A DNA stretch of 64,000 nucleotides from Phoebastria nigripes (lineage: Eukaryota > Chordata > Aves > Procellariiformes > Diomedeidae), in NCBI GenBank assembly GCA_035582835.1, contig JAYKAV010002684.1:127258-191257 (forward strand), in the 5' to 3' direction. The translations under genes were made by a program, and so were the position numbers. The notes beneath the pieces were generated by a model, which was not told the origin of the DNA, did no database searches, and was given only the letters and a program-made list of their open reading frames with translations. This document shows, one piece after another, positions 24,601-36,916 of this stretch. Every line of letters starts with the position of its first letter. Positions within the stretch are counted from its first letter, which is position 1.

Positions 24601-27600
24601 CTGTGCTGCCAGTGTTACCTTGCTCTGAGAAATGCCTGGTAGAGTTTCTCAGACCACAGATTTTGCAAAACACTGTTTTGAGGTGTTTTGATTCATCGGT
24701 GACAGAGGTGGAACTTGGTGGGTCCTGAGGACCTTCAGCTGTGCCCCTTGCTGTCGATAAGTTGCTGGTCCTGGCGAGGAGAGGCTGAGGGTGCGGGCAG
24801 TAGCAGGGAGCCCTTCCTCACAGAGCTCATGTTCAAGTCCAGAGGAGTGCTTTTGAGGTGTAAAGAATTTGCTGCGAGTGCTGCAGCATTTTATAACGAA
24901 TGTTCCACTGAATTTGCCATCAAGGGGCTCCTGTAGACTGTCTTGTTCCTAGAAAAAACCAGAAAGCAGGGCTGAGCAACCTTAGGACGTTTCAACAGCC
25001 TTGATAATCTATCGGTGCTGGGCTGACAGTCTGCAGGAGAAACAGAACCTGTCCTCTAGCCAGGAAATCTGTCCTGCTCTTTCTGAGGAGGTTACTAAGG
25101 CGGTGACAAACGAAAAGCAGACCTACAGCTATCTCCATGTAGGGTAAGAGAGTGCTTTGTTAATCAGGCTGTCTGAAATGCCCCTGAAATGGGAAGGGAG
25201 GGGAACCTGCTTCGCATTCCAGCCACGTTGCTATATTGTACCACAAATCTGTCTCTTGCTGGTTTTTTTCCAAGTGGATCCTTTGTGGAGCAGGTAGTAG
25301 TCCCAAGAGTCTGTCCCTGGTGATGTTTCCTTGTGCCCTGACAGGTGCCAGCTCCCTCTTCAGAAAGGCAGTATTTTAGTGCAGTGCAGCCTATCTGCTG
25401 GTCATAAAGCACCTTGTAGAGTGGAAGTAAGTTTTAAGCTCACCGTGGTGCTGTTGAAGAAGTACTTTTGCACTGAAAGCCTCAGGAGAGGCGATGTGAG
25501 AGACTCCGGATCTCCACCGTAAAAGAAGGACTTAATAATTTTGTTCTGGTCAGTGGTACTGCTGGACTTTTCTCTACAACCACAGGAGGGCAGCTGTCCT
25601 GCAGGGTGGTGGCCATGACCACAGTAACCAGTTCTCCTGCAGCTTCTGGGAGACTACTGTGGGTTTGTGATCTCCCTGAGCTGATCTGGTGAACAGAGAT
25701 NAGGCTGCAGTGTGTGAAGTTGGCCTTGGAGTGTGAGCCCTGGTCAGTGCGACTGCTGGGGACACTGTGCTCAGTGGGAGCTCTGCCTTGGGCGACAGCG
25801 ATGGGACTTGAATATAGTCATCTGGATGTAAGCACAAGAGTGTAGGACAACCCAGCTCAGGCTTTAACTGTGAGAGTCCTGTGAACCAAGGAGTACGTGT
25901 CTCCAATTAAACTAGTCACCAGGCTCCTTTTGTAATCTGGGGTCATCCAAAACAGGGCAGGTGACCTGTGCTTTGAAGAGGTCTGCCTCTCCGGTGTCTG
26001 CGAAGGGAGCCTAGGGAGGCCGGCTCAGCTCTAGACATCTATTGTGTAGTTATTCAAAGCTAACAGATGGATCCCTCTCATCGAAACTGTCTTCTGGTTT
26101 TCATAGAGCAGCACCATTCTCTTTTCTTCTTCCCCGGTTTGCTGGTTTTTGACACTACACAAACAAGGTTTTGCATTCTGTCCCACCTCCTCTAACAAAA
26201 CTCTCTTCCCAACTCCCTCATCTCCCTGCAAACGTTCATACTAAACATACCATCCCACGGGACAATAGATCAGTATTATTGCAGACTAAGTCGGAGGCAG
26301 AGAAGGCAACGCCAAAGCCAAGCCACCTGAGCATCGCACAACAGGAGAGCCCTCTGGTGCAATGTAGAGCATCGTTGTTCTGTCCTGAAACCATGTCATC
26401 TGAGATCAGGGGAAGATCATTGTCAATATGTGGTTTCTTTTCCATCAGACAACAGGCAGCAGTAGGAACTTAGAAAGAAAAAAACAAACAAAAAAACCCA
26501 AAACTCCAACTTCCCACGCCTCTCTTCCGTAGGTGTTTGAAGCTGCGTTAGCTTGGATACGGTATGACCGAGACCAGAGAGAGTCATTCCTACCCGAGCT
26601 CCTGTCCAAAATCCGCCTACCCCTTTGTCGACCTCAGTTTCTCACTGACCGCGTGCAGCAAGATGACCTGGTCCGCTGCTGCCACAAATGCAGGTAAGTC
26701 TTGGACATGGGGTTAGAAAACCGCCCAGGGGGTGGTGGCTTTTAGTGGGGTGGAGGTCACAGGAATGTGGTTTAGCATTCTTGGAGACTGAAATTCTCTC
26801 TTTCTGTGGACGANCACCTCACAAAACAAAACAAAGCACCCTCCCCAGTTTTAACCTGGCAGCAGGGCCACATTGCCTTCTAGAAGTATTGGCCATGGAG
26901 GGGGAAAGTCAGTTGCTTAAATCTTCATCTGACTTAGGACAGTCAGATTCTATCATATCAGCCAAGCTCTTTAATTATTTGGCTTTGATTTCAGGGATCT
27001 AGTTGATGAGGCAAAAGATTACCACCTCATGCCAGAGCGCCGGCCACACCTTCCAGCGTTCAAGACCCGTCCTCGGTGCTGTACATCGATTGCAGGATTG
27101 ATTTATGCTGTTGGAGGACTTAACTCTGCAGGTACCTTGCACATCCGCTCCCCACAGTGCAGAGAGCGGCGCAGTTTGCTGGGTAGGATGATGGGATCGT
27201 GAACTTCCCTCATGTGAAGCATCGAGCAGCTTCTCCTCCTCTGTGCAGCACTTTGACCCTTCCACTGAAATGCTCAAAGTGGCTGTGCCCATAGTTTAAC
27301 ATCTTCCATCTAGAAACTGTCTAAACTCAGGTTTATTTAGGGCAGCTATTCTTGCATATCTCAAAGAATCAGCGTTTTGAGGATGGTGTCCTTGCCTATA
27401 GCAACAAGGAGGACTCAGAGATATCAAGGTGATGTTGGTGGGGTTGTGGGATCACATGCACAGACACAATGTGCTTGCATGAGCCTAGCCATAGCATAAG
27501 AAGGGGACAGAAAGTGTTCATGAAACTGCCTGCTGGAGCCTCAACCAACCTGGTTAACCTGGGGTGTAGGGTCTGAATAGCAGGTGTGTGTCGGGCACTG

Positions 27601-30600
27601 CCTCGTGGGATTCATACCCCNGTCACACCACAACGCGGCTGGCTTATCCTACAGAGAAGCTGCGTTCCCGGGAAGCAGCGTCACCAACAGATGTGACACT
27701 GCAGGTCTCTGCTGCCCCTTTGAGGTTATGAGAGGCCCCACTTCCACAGCCTAGGACTTGTCAAGTCTTACGGTACAGACATGGGCAAGCTTTGAAACGC
27801 TGTACAATCTTTTTGCATTGTGGAGTGCGGTTTATGTGAATTTTTCAGAGCAGGCTCTCTTTGTGGATGAGTAGAGATGTGGCTGGGAAATGCTTCTGAC
27901 TTGACTTTGATGTGGAAGCAGGGAGGCTGGAATAGGACGTGTGAGAGCCCAGAACAGGACGTGTGAGATCCTGGCTGTTTTCCCAGAGAAGAGCAGGCAA
28001 AGTCCCTGTGTCAGCCCCATCTTTGGGGTTAGAGCAGCGACCACTTAACCCTCGCGTGCCTCTGCTTCAGGCAAGCTTGCTAGAACAGTGTTTTATCAGG
28101 TCTCCCTCTTTTAATTTGAGTAGCAAATTTTTATGCAGGTGACTCGCTGAATGTGGTGGAAGTCTTTGATCCCATTGCCAACCGCTGGGAGAAGTGCCAG
28201 CCGATGACAACAGCCCGGAGCCGAGTTGGGGTAGCGGTGGTGAATGGACTGCTCTATGCCATCGGCGGCTACGACGGTCAGCTGAGACTGAGCACTGTGG
28301 AGGTTTACAACCCGGAGATGGATTCCTGGTCCAAAGTGGAAAGTATGAACAGCAAGCGAAGGTACGTGCAGCTCACTCTAGTGGGAAGGGGACCTTTGAA
28401 GAAGAGGGGAAAAAAAATGAGGTTGTAGGAAGGCTGGAGGTGTTGGGTGCTGGTGGACGCCAGATGAGAATTTCATGTGTGGGGAAGAAACAAAAGAAAA
28501 AGGAGGAGTGGTGATAAAGTTCTGCTGGTGAGGTCTGTAAGGGTCTGAACTGGAGTCCCAAAGGAGGCGGTCAGAGCCCCATTTCTTCACGTTGTGATAC
28601 TAGATCATAGGTAAAGCACTGGTGAGCACCGCGTAGGAAACTCCTGCGCTGCTAGGAGTCAAATAAACCCATTTTACCATCTCTGTCCCGTGCTGGCAAC
28701 TTCTTTCCCTACCAGAAAGCATAAGAGAATCACAGCTGTGAAGAAGAAGAGTATTTTTATCGTCCAGGGAGAGGAGTTTACAGCTAAGCAGAAGCTGTTT
28801 GTGCTTGATGAACAGAGCTGCACAGTTCACGACCAGCCTGGAGATCGCTTTGTGGTTGGGTTTGGGAGCTTACCCTGTGTTATTTTGAAAACCCACCTAT
28901 TAAGTTGTGTGGTCATCCTGTCCTCCCCACCACAGCACGGTAGCTGCTTCCATGTTTAAACATCTTCATGGCATCCAGGGTTTCTGCTGTGGTTTTCTTT
29001 GCACTCGTGCCTGGTCGCTGAGAGTTGTTAAATTGTTCGCTTTTCTGCAAGCTTTGCAGCACTTCTTTGCCACGGTGGTTTGTCTGGTTTGGATTTTTTT
29101 GTGGTCCAAGACGTTGATCGCTTGGGAAGAGCACACTGCAAGCGGCTGAGTACACGAAATCCTGGGCACAAAGCTCTGATTTGTAGTGGAAAAGCTCAGT
29201 TTTTCCATAGCAATGAGGTTCCTGGGAGCTTTTCCCACGGCGAGAGGCAGTTGCTCTTCCANGATTGGGTTGTTCTGCCTTGAAGCCAAGCAGAACAGGC
29301 GTTGGATGCTCTTGTGTGGAGGAAAATGTCAGTTATTGTACAAACTGCTTGGCTCCAGCTGTAGTGCTGGGGTTTTATCACTGAGGATTGTGTTGCTGAG
29401 CTTTTATGAGAAGCTTCGATGACTACATTTTCAAGGTGGGATTCTGGTCTCTTGTCCAAAGCGTCCCATTTGATAGCCTTTGTGGGCCAAATACGTGATT
29501 TACAAGCTGTAATGACAGGGTCAGGCAACTTGGTTTAACGAGCTTTACGTTTGACAGCCACTAGTGCATCTCCTGAGGCTGCGCAGTGACGTCCCTCACC
29601 AGCATTATCTCCGACCAGCAGCAGTGGGGAGATCCTTCATGGGAAGCTGGAATTGCTGGGATTTTGACCCATGATCTGGGTCAAAATTTCTCCCNGTGTT
29701 TTGGTTTAGTTCTTTTGATGAGGAAAACAGGGTGTGCTTGTGCCGCAAGCATCTTTCGTGAGCTGTGAGACCCAGTGCTCAGATGGGATTGAGCGGTTGG
29801 GCAGCCTGGAGGTGAAGCAAGGGGAAGAGGAGGAGGTTCGGTGGGGTGAAGGAGGCGATGGCAGGCAGCGGGCGAGGCAGGCTGTGCAGATTTTCTGTGT
29901 TATGGATGGTGTGGCAGCACCTACGGCCGTCTCACGGGGTCCTGCTGTTCGTTGCAGTGCCATGGGAACAGTGGTGCTGGATGGCCAGATCTATGTATGT
30001 GGCGGATATGATGGAAACTCATCCCTCAACTCCGTGGAGTCCTATTCTCCAGAAACAAACAAGTAAGAGCTCTTCATGCCCTAAAGCTTATCCATCTGTT
30101 TGCTGCTAGGGTAGTGCCGTGCCGTGGCACCGCTGGGCGTCCGGGCTGTAAAAGAAACATGTTGAATGATGTGGAAAAGCCTTTATATGCTGGCAGCGGA
30201 GCAGCATGCCTCCTNGCAAGAGTTTACCTGGATGCAAGCAAACAAAACCATGGTTTAAATAAAATAGGTGGTGAAAGGAGAGTTACTGGAACCCAGTCCT
30301 AGAGAATCCAATCGAGTTGGAATAATCCACNGGCTGTGTGCGTGCCGTGCCCGCAGGAGCCCTTGCTAACCTCTCCCCTCTCCCGGCAAGGTGGACAGTG
30401 GTGACCCCCATGAGCTCCAACCGCAGCGCCGCTGGAGTCACCGTCTTCGAGGGCCGGATCTACGTATCGGGAGGGCACGACGGCCTACAGATCTTCAACA
30501 GCGTAAGTCTGCGGGGTGCAGGTTCCTGCAAGCCTTGTGCAGAAATTAATCTACTGCTGGTAGCCAAAAGGTCAGGCTGGGGCTGGGGNGGCTCCGTGCC

Positions 30601-32562
30601 CTTTCCCTGTGCACCCAAAGTGCCGTAAGTGTTTGCACCACCAAATTCTGTCACTTCCAGGGCCCTTCTTCTTGCTCAGGAAGAAATGAGCTAGCCAGGT
30701 ACCCACTGGGAACTGGACTGGAAGCGCTGGTCTTACTCCCCAGCGCCAAAAGGATTGAGTTAGTGCATTTTTGTTGTCTCCCTACTTCCTTCACTTTTTA
30801 AATCATTGTATTATTGCGTCCCTTTGAGCTCTGAAGTATCCCAAATGTCAGGCTCTTGCCTCTGCTTTCTGTGCCTGTCTGATGGCTTTGGTTTCGGAAA
30901 CGGATTGTCTTTGAAACAAGCTTCACAGTAGGAGGAGTTGGTGGTACGAGGCCGTTTGCCCTCTTCCACCTGCTCTGCGTTTCAGTTCTCTGCCTGTTCT
31001 CTAAAGAAAAACCTGATGCAGAACAGAAAAGACTCGTTTGTCCGCTCAGGAGCGAGAACACGGGGAGCTGTATCTGAGTTGGGTCTGTCACTAATGCACT
31101 GCTCTCAGAAATTTGTAATAAAGGGTTTGTTGGGAGTAGCAATAACCATTTCTGCCTTGCTCACCAGGTCAGGGGCAGGCTGTTGTCTGCAGCCTGAAGT
31201 ACCCCAGAGCCAAGAACTACAAATCTGCTTGTCTGAGCACGTTCCTGAGCGTGACAGGTTTGGAGCAGTGCAGGAGCCCTTGCAGAAGGGGTCCATCTAA
31301 TGGTCTCTTTAGAAAGGGATACAAAATGGTGGTTGGTTGGGTTTTTTTTTTTACCCCTGAGGTAAAAGGGCGGGATAGCCCTTCTACAAATATACAGGGA
31401 GGCGATGTCAGCCTTTTCCGAAAGTGGAAGAAGTTACTGTGCAGAGGAAGGGAAGAAATCCTACCCTTTGCCACGGGGTGCGGGACGTAGGCTTGCACTG
31501 CATCAGGAGTGGTGGTTGTCTGACGTGAGAAACTGGAAAGTTTGAACTGAGCTGAAATCTGCTGCCTGGAGAGAGTGGGGAGTCTCCCTTAGGGTTAGGG
31601 GACACTTAGGGGATCATTAAGGACAGCTTGGACGTGCACCTCTTGGGTCTGACAGAGCTTTGGCTGCTTCTGCCTTGGGACAGCAGCACNGTCTTGTGTG
31701 CATGAGGAAAATTAATACCTTGAAATCAAGACACAATGCCATGGCAGTTGAACTTTTAATTGAAGGGTGCTCAATCCTTTTGGTGCTGAGGCTCAGAAAC
31801 CTGTTTAAAACACCACGCAGAAGCTGATGAAAGGGGAGAGAGGTAGAGGGAGCGTCTTCAAAGCTGCGTTCACTGTGGTCTCTGCAGCATATCGGGGGGG
31901 GGGGAGAGTGGTCTCCCCCATTCACCTGCTCCGGCTCACCAGCCAGTTACTGGGCTGAGGTCAGAGGGAGCGGGGTGAAACACAACGGCTGGTGAGATCC
32001 AGGATGTCAGAAAAGCTTAANAACGATAGGAAATATGATTTTATGAAATCAAGAAACAAAACCCAAGTTCCCCGGCCGGCTTGCAGTTGCGTGTTGAAAC
32101 GGTCTGCGTGATCTGTGCCGCGCGGTAGGTCCCGAGCGAGGGTCCCCTAACGCCGCGTGCTCTCTGTGACTGCAGGTGGAGTACTACAACCATCACACGG
32201 CCACCTGGCACCCGGTCGCCAGCATGCTCAACAAGCGCTGCCGCCACGGAGCCGCCTCGCTGGGCAGCAAGATGTTCGTCTGCGGAGGCTATGACGGCTC
32301 TGGCTTCCTCAGCATCGCCGAAGTCTACAGCTCCATGGCGGATCAGTGGTACCTGATCGTCCCTATGAACACCCGGAGGAGTCGCGTCTCCCTCGTTGCA
32401 AACTGTGGCCGTCTCTATGCGGTGGGGGGTTACGATGGACAGTCCAACCTCAGCTCAGTAGAAATGTATGACCCGGAGACAAACCGCTGGACGTTCATGG
32501 CCCCAATGGTGTGCCACGAGGGAGGGGTTGGCGTGGGCTGCATACCCCTCCTGACCATCTGA
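21510..32562 (+). CDS. KLHL18: KLHL18, kelch-like 18 (first exon missing)
   Basis: Substrate adaptor of CUL3-RING ubiquitin ligases; in mammals it acts on Aurora A. Nine exons are seen: 21510-21640, 21810-21950, 24224-24422, 26533-26693, 26995-27131, 28139-28361, 29958-30062, 30391-30502 and 32176-32562. They join in frame to 531 codons plus TGA. Human KLHL18 has 574 residues, so about 43 N-terminal residues are absent. Order: most of the BTB domain (exons 1-2, [20 protein letters not shown] onward), the BACK domain (exons 3-4 and part of 5), then six Kelch repeats with their GG-Y-D-G turns (GGYDGQ, GGYDGN, GGHDGL, GGYDGS, GGYDGQ), ending IPLLTI. The near-complete match to the mammalian protein argues for strong constraint. 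Ns at 21563 and 24270 fall inside exons. It lies head-to-head with KIF9 and is the left flank of the cathelicidin cluster. Confidence 0.98.
21810..21950 (+). CDS. KLHL18: KLHL18 exon, BTB C-terminal part
   Basis: 141 nt. [20 protein letters not shown], then [20 protein letters not shown], the CUL3-binding end of BTB. Donor GTAAGG. Confidence 0.97.
21951..24223 (+). other. KLHL18: KLHL18 intron between the BTB and BACK exons
   Basis: 2.3 kb. It holds a 22-A run at 23813-23834 and single Ns. No gene or RNA was recognised. Confidence 0.85.
24224..24422 (+). CDS. KLHL18: KLHL18 exon, start of BACK domain
   Basis: 199 nt. [34 protein letters not shown] and [15 protein letters not shown], hallmark BACK sequence. 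One N in codon 16 (24270) leaves a residue undetermined. Confidence 0.97.
26533..26693 (+). CDS. KLHL18: KLHL18 exon, BACK domain end
   Basis: 161 nt. [20 protein letters not shown], then [20 protein letters not shown]. Donor GTAAGT. Confidence 0.97.
26995..27131 (+). CDS. KLHL18: KLHL18 exon, linker and first Kelch strand
   Basis: 137 nt. [20 protein letters not shown] links BACK to the propeller, and [15 protein letters not shown] opens Kelch repeat 1. Confidence 0.97.
28139..28361 (+). CDS. KLHL18: KLHL18 exon, Kelch repeats 1-2
   Basis: 223 nt. [20 protein letters not shown], then [18 protein letters not shown]. Donor GTACGT. Confidence 0.97.
29958..30062 (+). CDS. KLHL18: KLHL18 exon, Kelch repeat 3
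   Basis: 105 nt. [20 protein letters not shown], then [10 protein letters not shown]. Donor GTAAGA. Confidence 0.97.
30391..30502 (+). CDS. KLHL18: KLHL18 exon, Kelch repeat 4
   Basis: 112 nt after the acceptor [32 protein letters not shown], then [11 protein letters not shown]. This propeller turn has H in place of Y, as in the human protein. Confidence 0.96.
32176..32562 (+). CDS. KLHL18: KLHL18 terminal exon, Kelch repeats 5-6 and stop
   Basis: 387 nt. [55 protein letters not shown], ending VGCIPLLTI and TGA at 32560-32562. The last strand closes the six-bladed propeller. Confidence 0.98.
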   Translation: MEYYNHHTATWHPVASMLNKRCRHGAASLGSKMFVCGGYDGSGFLSIAEVYSSMADQWYLIVPMNTRRSRVSLVANCGRLYAVGGYDGQSNLSSVEMYDPETNRWTFMAPMVCHEGGVGVGCIPLLTI

Positions 32563-35456
32563 GAAGAAAGCATTTGGGGGGGCCATCTTTTCAACGACAA
32601 TCTGGGGAGAGGTTCAAAGAGGGTTTCGTGATGTGATATCCGCAGAGGTGCATTTCCAGGTGCTCAAGTGTCATTCATAAACACACACACACACACAAAA
32701 ATACTTGACAAAACAATCCCCACCCTTGGCTTTTTGGGCTGAGGCTCCCGAAAGATCAGATGTGTTGAAAGACGGAGCGTCTATGTGCTGGTGCGAGCAA
32801 GGACCTGCCCGCCTCTCTCCGCCGCCCGTTAGCCTTTGCTCAGAGCTGTGGCTAAGCGAATCCTTCCTCTCGCCGTTGGTTTTCCAAATAGCCCTGCGGT
32901 CTGCTTTCAGCTGCACCTTTGGGAAGTGCCGTTGTAGGCTGGGGGAGGGGAGCAGGCTTAATTGCAACATAAAAACGGCCACTTTAATGACTTTGAAAAT
33001 AAGCCTGCGCCTTCTGTCAGCAGCAAAGCGACCCCAATACCCCGAGGGTTTGGTCAGTGGCGATGTTTGGGTGTCTTTGCGGCTTGCTGCTGGGCACGGG
33101 CGGCTCTCACCCCGTTTATCAAAACAGAAAAAACCCACCGGCGTCCGTTCCCAGACCACATCCAGGCTCTGCGTTTTAAGGTGCTTCTTACACAAGACGT
33201 TGCTGGCTTCTCGAAGCGGAGCTGGGCTTTCTTCAGCTCGATGGGGAAAACTTCTCCACAAGAGTCGCGTGATGGAGAAACTAGGAAGAGGAAGAACCAG
33301 TCGGTTAAACCATCGAATCGTTTTAGCAAGCTTTGGAGGAGAAGGCTGAACGTAAATGACACTAAGCAACAGTCTTAGGATTTCAAAATGGGAAATAGGC
33401 CAAGGTGTTAATTATAAAGATGTCCCTTAAATTAAATATTGATATCTTTTCAAAGTCGATGTATAAGAGGCAGCCGGAGCAGAGTGTGGCCAAGATCTTT
33501 CAGGAGGGGCAAGAAAAATAGGTGTTGAATTTTGTCAGCTCTGGAAGCCTGCTGCTGTGCCGGCGTGGGGAGCTGCCATCCCTGGGGGGGAGAGGGACGG
33601 CTTTGGGCAGCGCAGGCAGAGAAGTCCCGTGCGGGGACGAGGGTGAGCATCTCTGCAAAGGGCCAGGGGGAAAATCGTGCGTCGGCAGAGCTGGCACAGC
33701 CGTGGCACGGGTGAGATCCACACCCTTGGTCTTCTCTGTTTTGTTACACTGGGAAAGGTCTTTGCGGTGGGTTTTGTGCCGGGAAACTTTCTGCGGCCGA
33801 ACGCTGGCAGCTGCCTGCCGTGAAGCAGCGTGCAGGCAGCGCGGCAGCTCCCTGCCTGGGAAGTACTTGCCTGCATCAGCTCTTCAGCACTTCTCCTGCA
33901 TGAATGTGAACCGCCGTCCCTCGGGGGCTCTTTTCCGAGCCCGTGTCCTCCTGTGCCGCCCTTCAGCAAAGCCATATGTCTTCACCGTCGTTGAAGCGGC
34001 CGGCGGACAGGCAGGGACAGGCTGCTGCCACCCCTGCCTGCTCGGGCAGGAGGAACCTGACACTAATCCAGCAAAGGGACGGGGATCTCACCCCTTGTCC
34101 TGCCCGATCCCGGTGTTTTGGGGGGCTCGGAGCCTGCACCTCCTGCCCCCCGCCTGGCACCGAGCCGGGGGGAGCTGGACGTTCACCCCAGCCCCCAACT
34201 CCAGACACACCCCCCCCCCACTTGTTCATATCTGACTCCCAGCATCGCTTGGGATTTTAACTTTGGCTGTATATGTGGATGTCTATATATTCAGGTACTA
34301 TGTATATTTTAGGTATATATAATGACCATATCTGGCTATAAATGTGATTTGTCAGTATATATCTATTTCTTCCGTGTATATCGAGTGCTGGGTTCACTGG
34401 AGGGGGAATTCATTTGGGGTTTCCATGCTGCTAAGACTCTTTAAAAAGGAAGAAAAAAAAAAAAAAAACACCCAGAAACATTGGAATCAAAATGAAGTTG
34501 CTTTTCGGGCCGTGAATTGCAGAAATAACTGAGCTGGAGCAGCGGCGGGGTCTTTGCAGAAGGGGCAGCCTCCGTCCCCTCGGAGGGAAGGACCGCGCGG
34601 TGTTTTTCTGTCTCTCTGCTGGCATTTCCCCTGGCTCGAGCGCTGCTGGGGGGAGTCGCGTAGCTCGTGCTCCCGTGGCCTTGGACCTGCCTCTTAATCT
34701 CCCACCCCGAGGCATCTTCTCTTCTCCAGGACATGTCCTGATGGTCGCCCTGCGCAGAGGAGGCTTTGATGAGAGCGGGGCTGCTCTCCCGGTGTGCTGT
34801 TGTCCTGTCTTGCATCCCTTCTCCCTCCCAGCATCTCCCAGTCGGGGCTTCGTGTCCATAAGAACGTGAATACTGGATCAAATGCGCTTGCAAGACCTGC
34901 TAAAGCCGGGGCTGTTGCTGACCCACAGCCTCCCAAGCTGGTGCCCAGCAGCACGGTGGTCCCAGGGGACTCGGATGTCCCCCAGCCGCGCTGCTCGGGC
35001 TCCCCGGGTTTCCTTCCCCAGGGAGTTCTTTGCTTTTCCTTTGTGGATGAACCAAAGAGAAAGGGGAGCTCCTGGCCCTTCGGCAAGGCTGCAGCACCTC
35101 CAGCCTTGGCCCCAAACTGCTGGTGTCTGTAAGGGGACAGAAAAATACTGAATTTTGGGGAAACAAGCCCCGGTCACCCAGGGAATGTAAACTCCTGGGA
35201 GATCATGATCCGCTCGGGGCAATCCTCAGTAAATCCTGTGTCCTCGAATTGAAGGAAAACCCAAAAATTTTGCAAAATGCATTGAAGATCCTTGTAATAT
35301 CGGCACGTTTCTGCATCCGCAAACCATGCTGCGCTCCCCACCCACCGCCCTCGCACCGGGGCTTTCGCCACGCTGCTTCTCCCCCCTGCGCACCCCAACC
35401 CTCGTCCTCACCCCAAAAGGGCACTTTTAGTGTCACTGAACCCTTTTTATATTAAA
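32563..35456 (+). other. KLHL18: KLHL18 3' UTR and downstream flank
   Basis: No coding exon. A (CA)n microsatellite sits at 32681-32696, an AT-rich TATA-like stretch at about 34270-34385, and an A-run at about 34454-34468. No AATAAA was seen. The weaker ATTAAA signals are at 33431-33436 and 35451-35456; the second would give a 3' UTR of about 2.9 kb. Which one is used is not decidable here. Confidence 0.5.
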
Positions 35457-36035
35457 ACCAAGAGAAATTCATCCCCTGGCCGACTGCTGTGGCATCTTTG
35501 GGTGAGGCGGGGAGGGTTTCCGGGTGTGATGGCGTGATCTCTCTCTGGGGACGGGGTGTTTAGACAAGTCTGAGCTCTGAGCAGAGCAAGAGGGATTTTA
35601 AAAAAACCCAAAAACTGGAAAGAAAGGGGGAGAGGGGAGGGGGGNTTCCTGGGTTTTCTCGCCATAGGAGCCGGGAGGATGCTCTCGCTCCCGGCTCGGG
35701 AGGAGCGGGACGTTGAGCATGGCTGGATGGATCCCGGGGGCATCGGTTGTACCATCCTGCCACNAAATTGGGAGCAGACGAAGGGAAGGGGCCACGGAGG
35801 GGGATCAGCCCTGCCGAGCCTCCGGCATCGCCGCATCCCCGCCAGGTCCGGGCGAGCGCTCGCCGCGGCACCGTGCCAAGGAAAACACCGGCAACCCGAT
35901 CCCTTCCCCGCAGCGGCGGGGGCCCGGTGTTTATCCTGGAGGTGAAGCCGGCCGAGCCGGGGGGCCCCGAGCGGACAGCCGATTCCCGAGCCCACAGACG
36001 ATATTCCCTCGTCCTCCCGCTTTTCCCTCGGCTGC

Positions 36036-36915
36036 ATGGCGCTGGTGCTGGGAGCCGTGCTGCTGGCGGCGGGCGCCGCGGTCCCACCGGGGCTGCCGGC
36101 TCCCCGCGACCTGGCTCGTTCAGTGCTGGAGACCCACGGGCAGGAGCTGAGGCTGCTCAAGCTGCTGGGAGTCACCAGGACGGTAGGATTGGGCTGGGCG
36201 ATGCGGTGGGTGCAGCTGGGTGCCCCCGGCTCGGGCACCCCATCCCGGCAGGGACCCCCTTCCCCACCGGTGTTGGGAAGCCACCCACAGCTCCGTCCTT
36301 TTCCCCCCCGGCAGATGTTCGACTGGGGCACCCATTTCAGCATCAACTTCACCGCCCGGCAGCCCGCCTGCCCCAAAAACCTCCCCGACCGCCGCGGTGC
36401 CCAGGGCTGCCAAGCCCGGCCGGGCAGGGTAAGCGTGGGACCGGGTCCCCCCAAAACACAGAGAGGGGACAGAAAGGTGTCCCCAAGGTGCTCAGGGTCA
36501 CCACGTCCCCCAGGTACAGCGGTGCATGGCCCAGGTCTCCGTCTTCGCCTTCCTGCCCGACGTGCCGCTGTCGATGGTGGAGTGCGGCCGGGAGCCGGTG
36601 AGGGCTCCAGGTCCCCCCATCCTCGGGGGGGGGGACACACACGACAGTGGTGGGGACGTCCCCCCCACACACTTCGGGGACGTTTTTTGGCTGCAGGGTG
36701 AAGCCCACCCTTATTTCTCCCCCTCCCAGCAGCCCGGCNGCAGCACCCAGCCCCGCTCCCCCAGCACCCCGCGAGCCTTCGGCGCCAGCCCGGGTCACCC
36801 ATCATCATCATCATCATCGTCATCCTCACGGCCACCCCCGCGTCCTCGGCCCCCCGCTGGCACGTCCCTCCTGGGGACATCCCATGGACCCCTGTCCCCT
36901 GCGGGGCTGGAATAA
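36036..36915 (+). CDS. divergent cathelicidin-like (cystatin-fold) secreted protein, unnamed
   Basis: Predicted exons are 36036-36182 (49 codons), 36315-36428 (38), 36514-36597 (28) and 36697-36915 (72 plus stop); all introns are phase 0, as in cathelicidins. The start MALVLGAVLLAAGAAVPPG resembles a signal peptide. Exon 2 HFSINFTARQPACPKN aligns with the cathelicidin motif LNF-(10)-C, and exon 3 VQRCMAQVSVFAFLPD with the I-C-(16)-C strand. The four cysteines are spaced C-x12-C and C-x18-C, near the cathelin disulfide pattern. Exon 3 is 84 nt, exactly as in the two neighbouring cathelicidins with an intact exon 3. Exon 4 does not encode a cationic helix: it is Pro/Ser-rich with a nine-Ser run from a (TCA)n-like tract, and its TAA overlaps an AATAAA. 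Exon 1 is shorter than its neighbours'. It may be a propeptide-only relative, like mammalian neutrophilic granule protein, or a decaying copy. The family call is inference; the exon structure is directly visible. Confidence 0.65.
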
Positions 36916-36916
36916 A
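36911..36916 (+). terminator. AATAAA polyadenylation signal of the cathelicidin-like gene
   Basis: AATAAA directly overlaps the predicted stop codon. In the neighbouring CATHL2 the signal lies 3 bases after the stop, so a very short 3' UTR is normal for this cluster. Confidence 0.6.

Larger units (their letters stand above)
24423..32175 (+). other. KLHL18: remaining KLHL18 introns
   Basis: The introns 24423-26532, 26694-26994, 27132-28138, 28362-29957, 30063-30390 and 30503-32175 were read on both strands. They hold no supported second gene, snoRNA or full repeat element, only short homopolymers. Confidence 0.75.

Noticed and set aside
33522..34235. 237-codon plus-strand ORF downstream of KLHL18
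   Set aside because: Lies in the probable KLHL18 3' UTR and is matched by equally long frames on the other strand, so it looks compositional.
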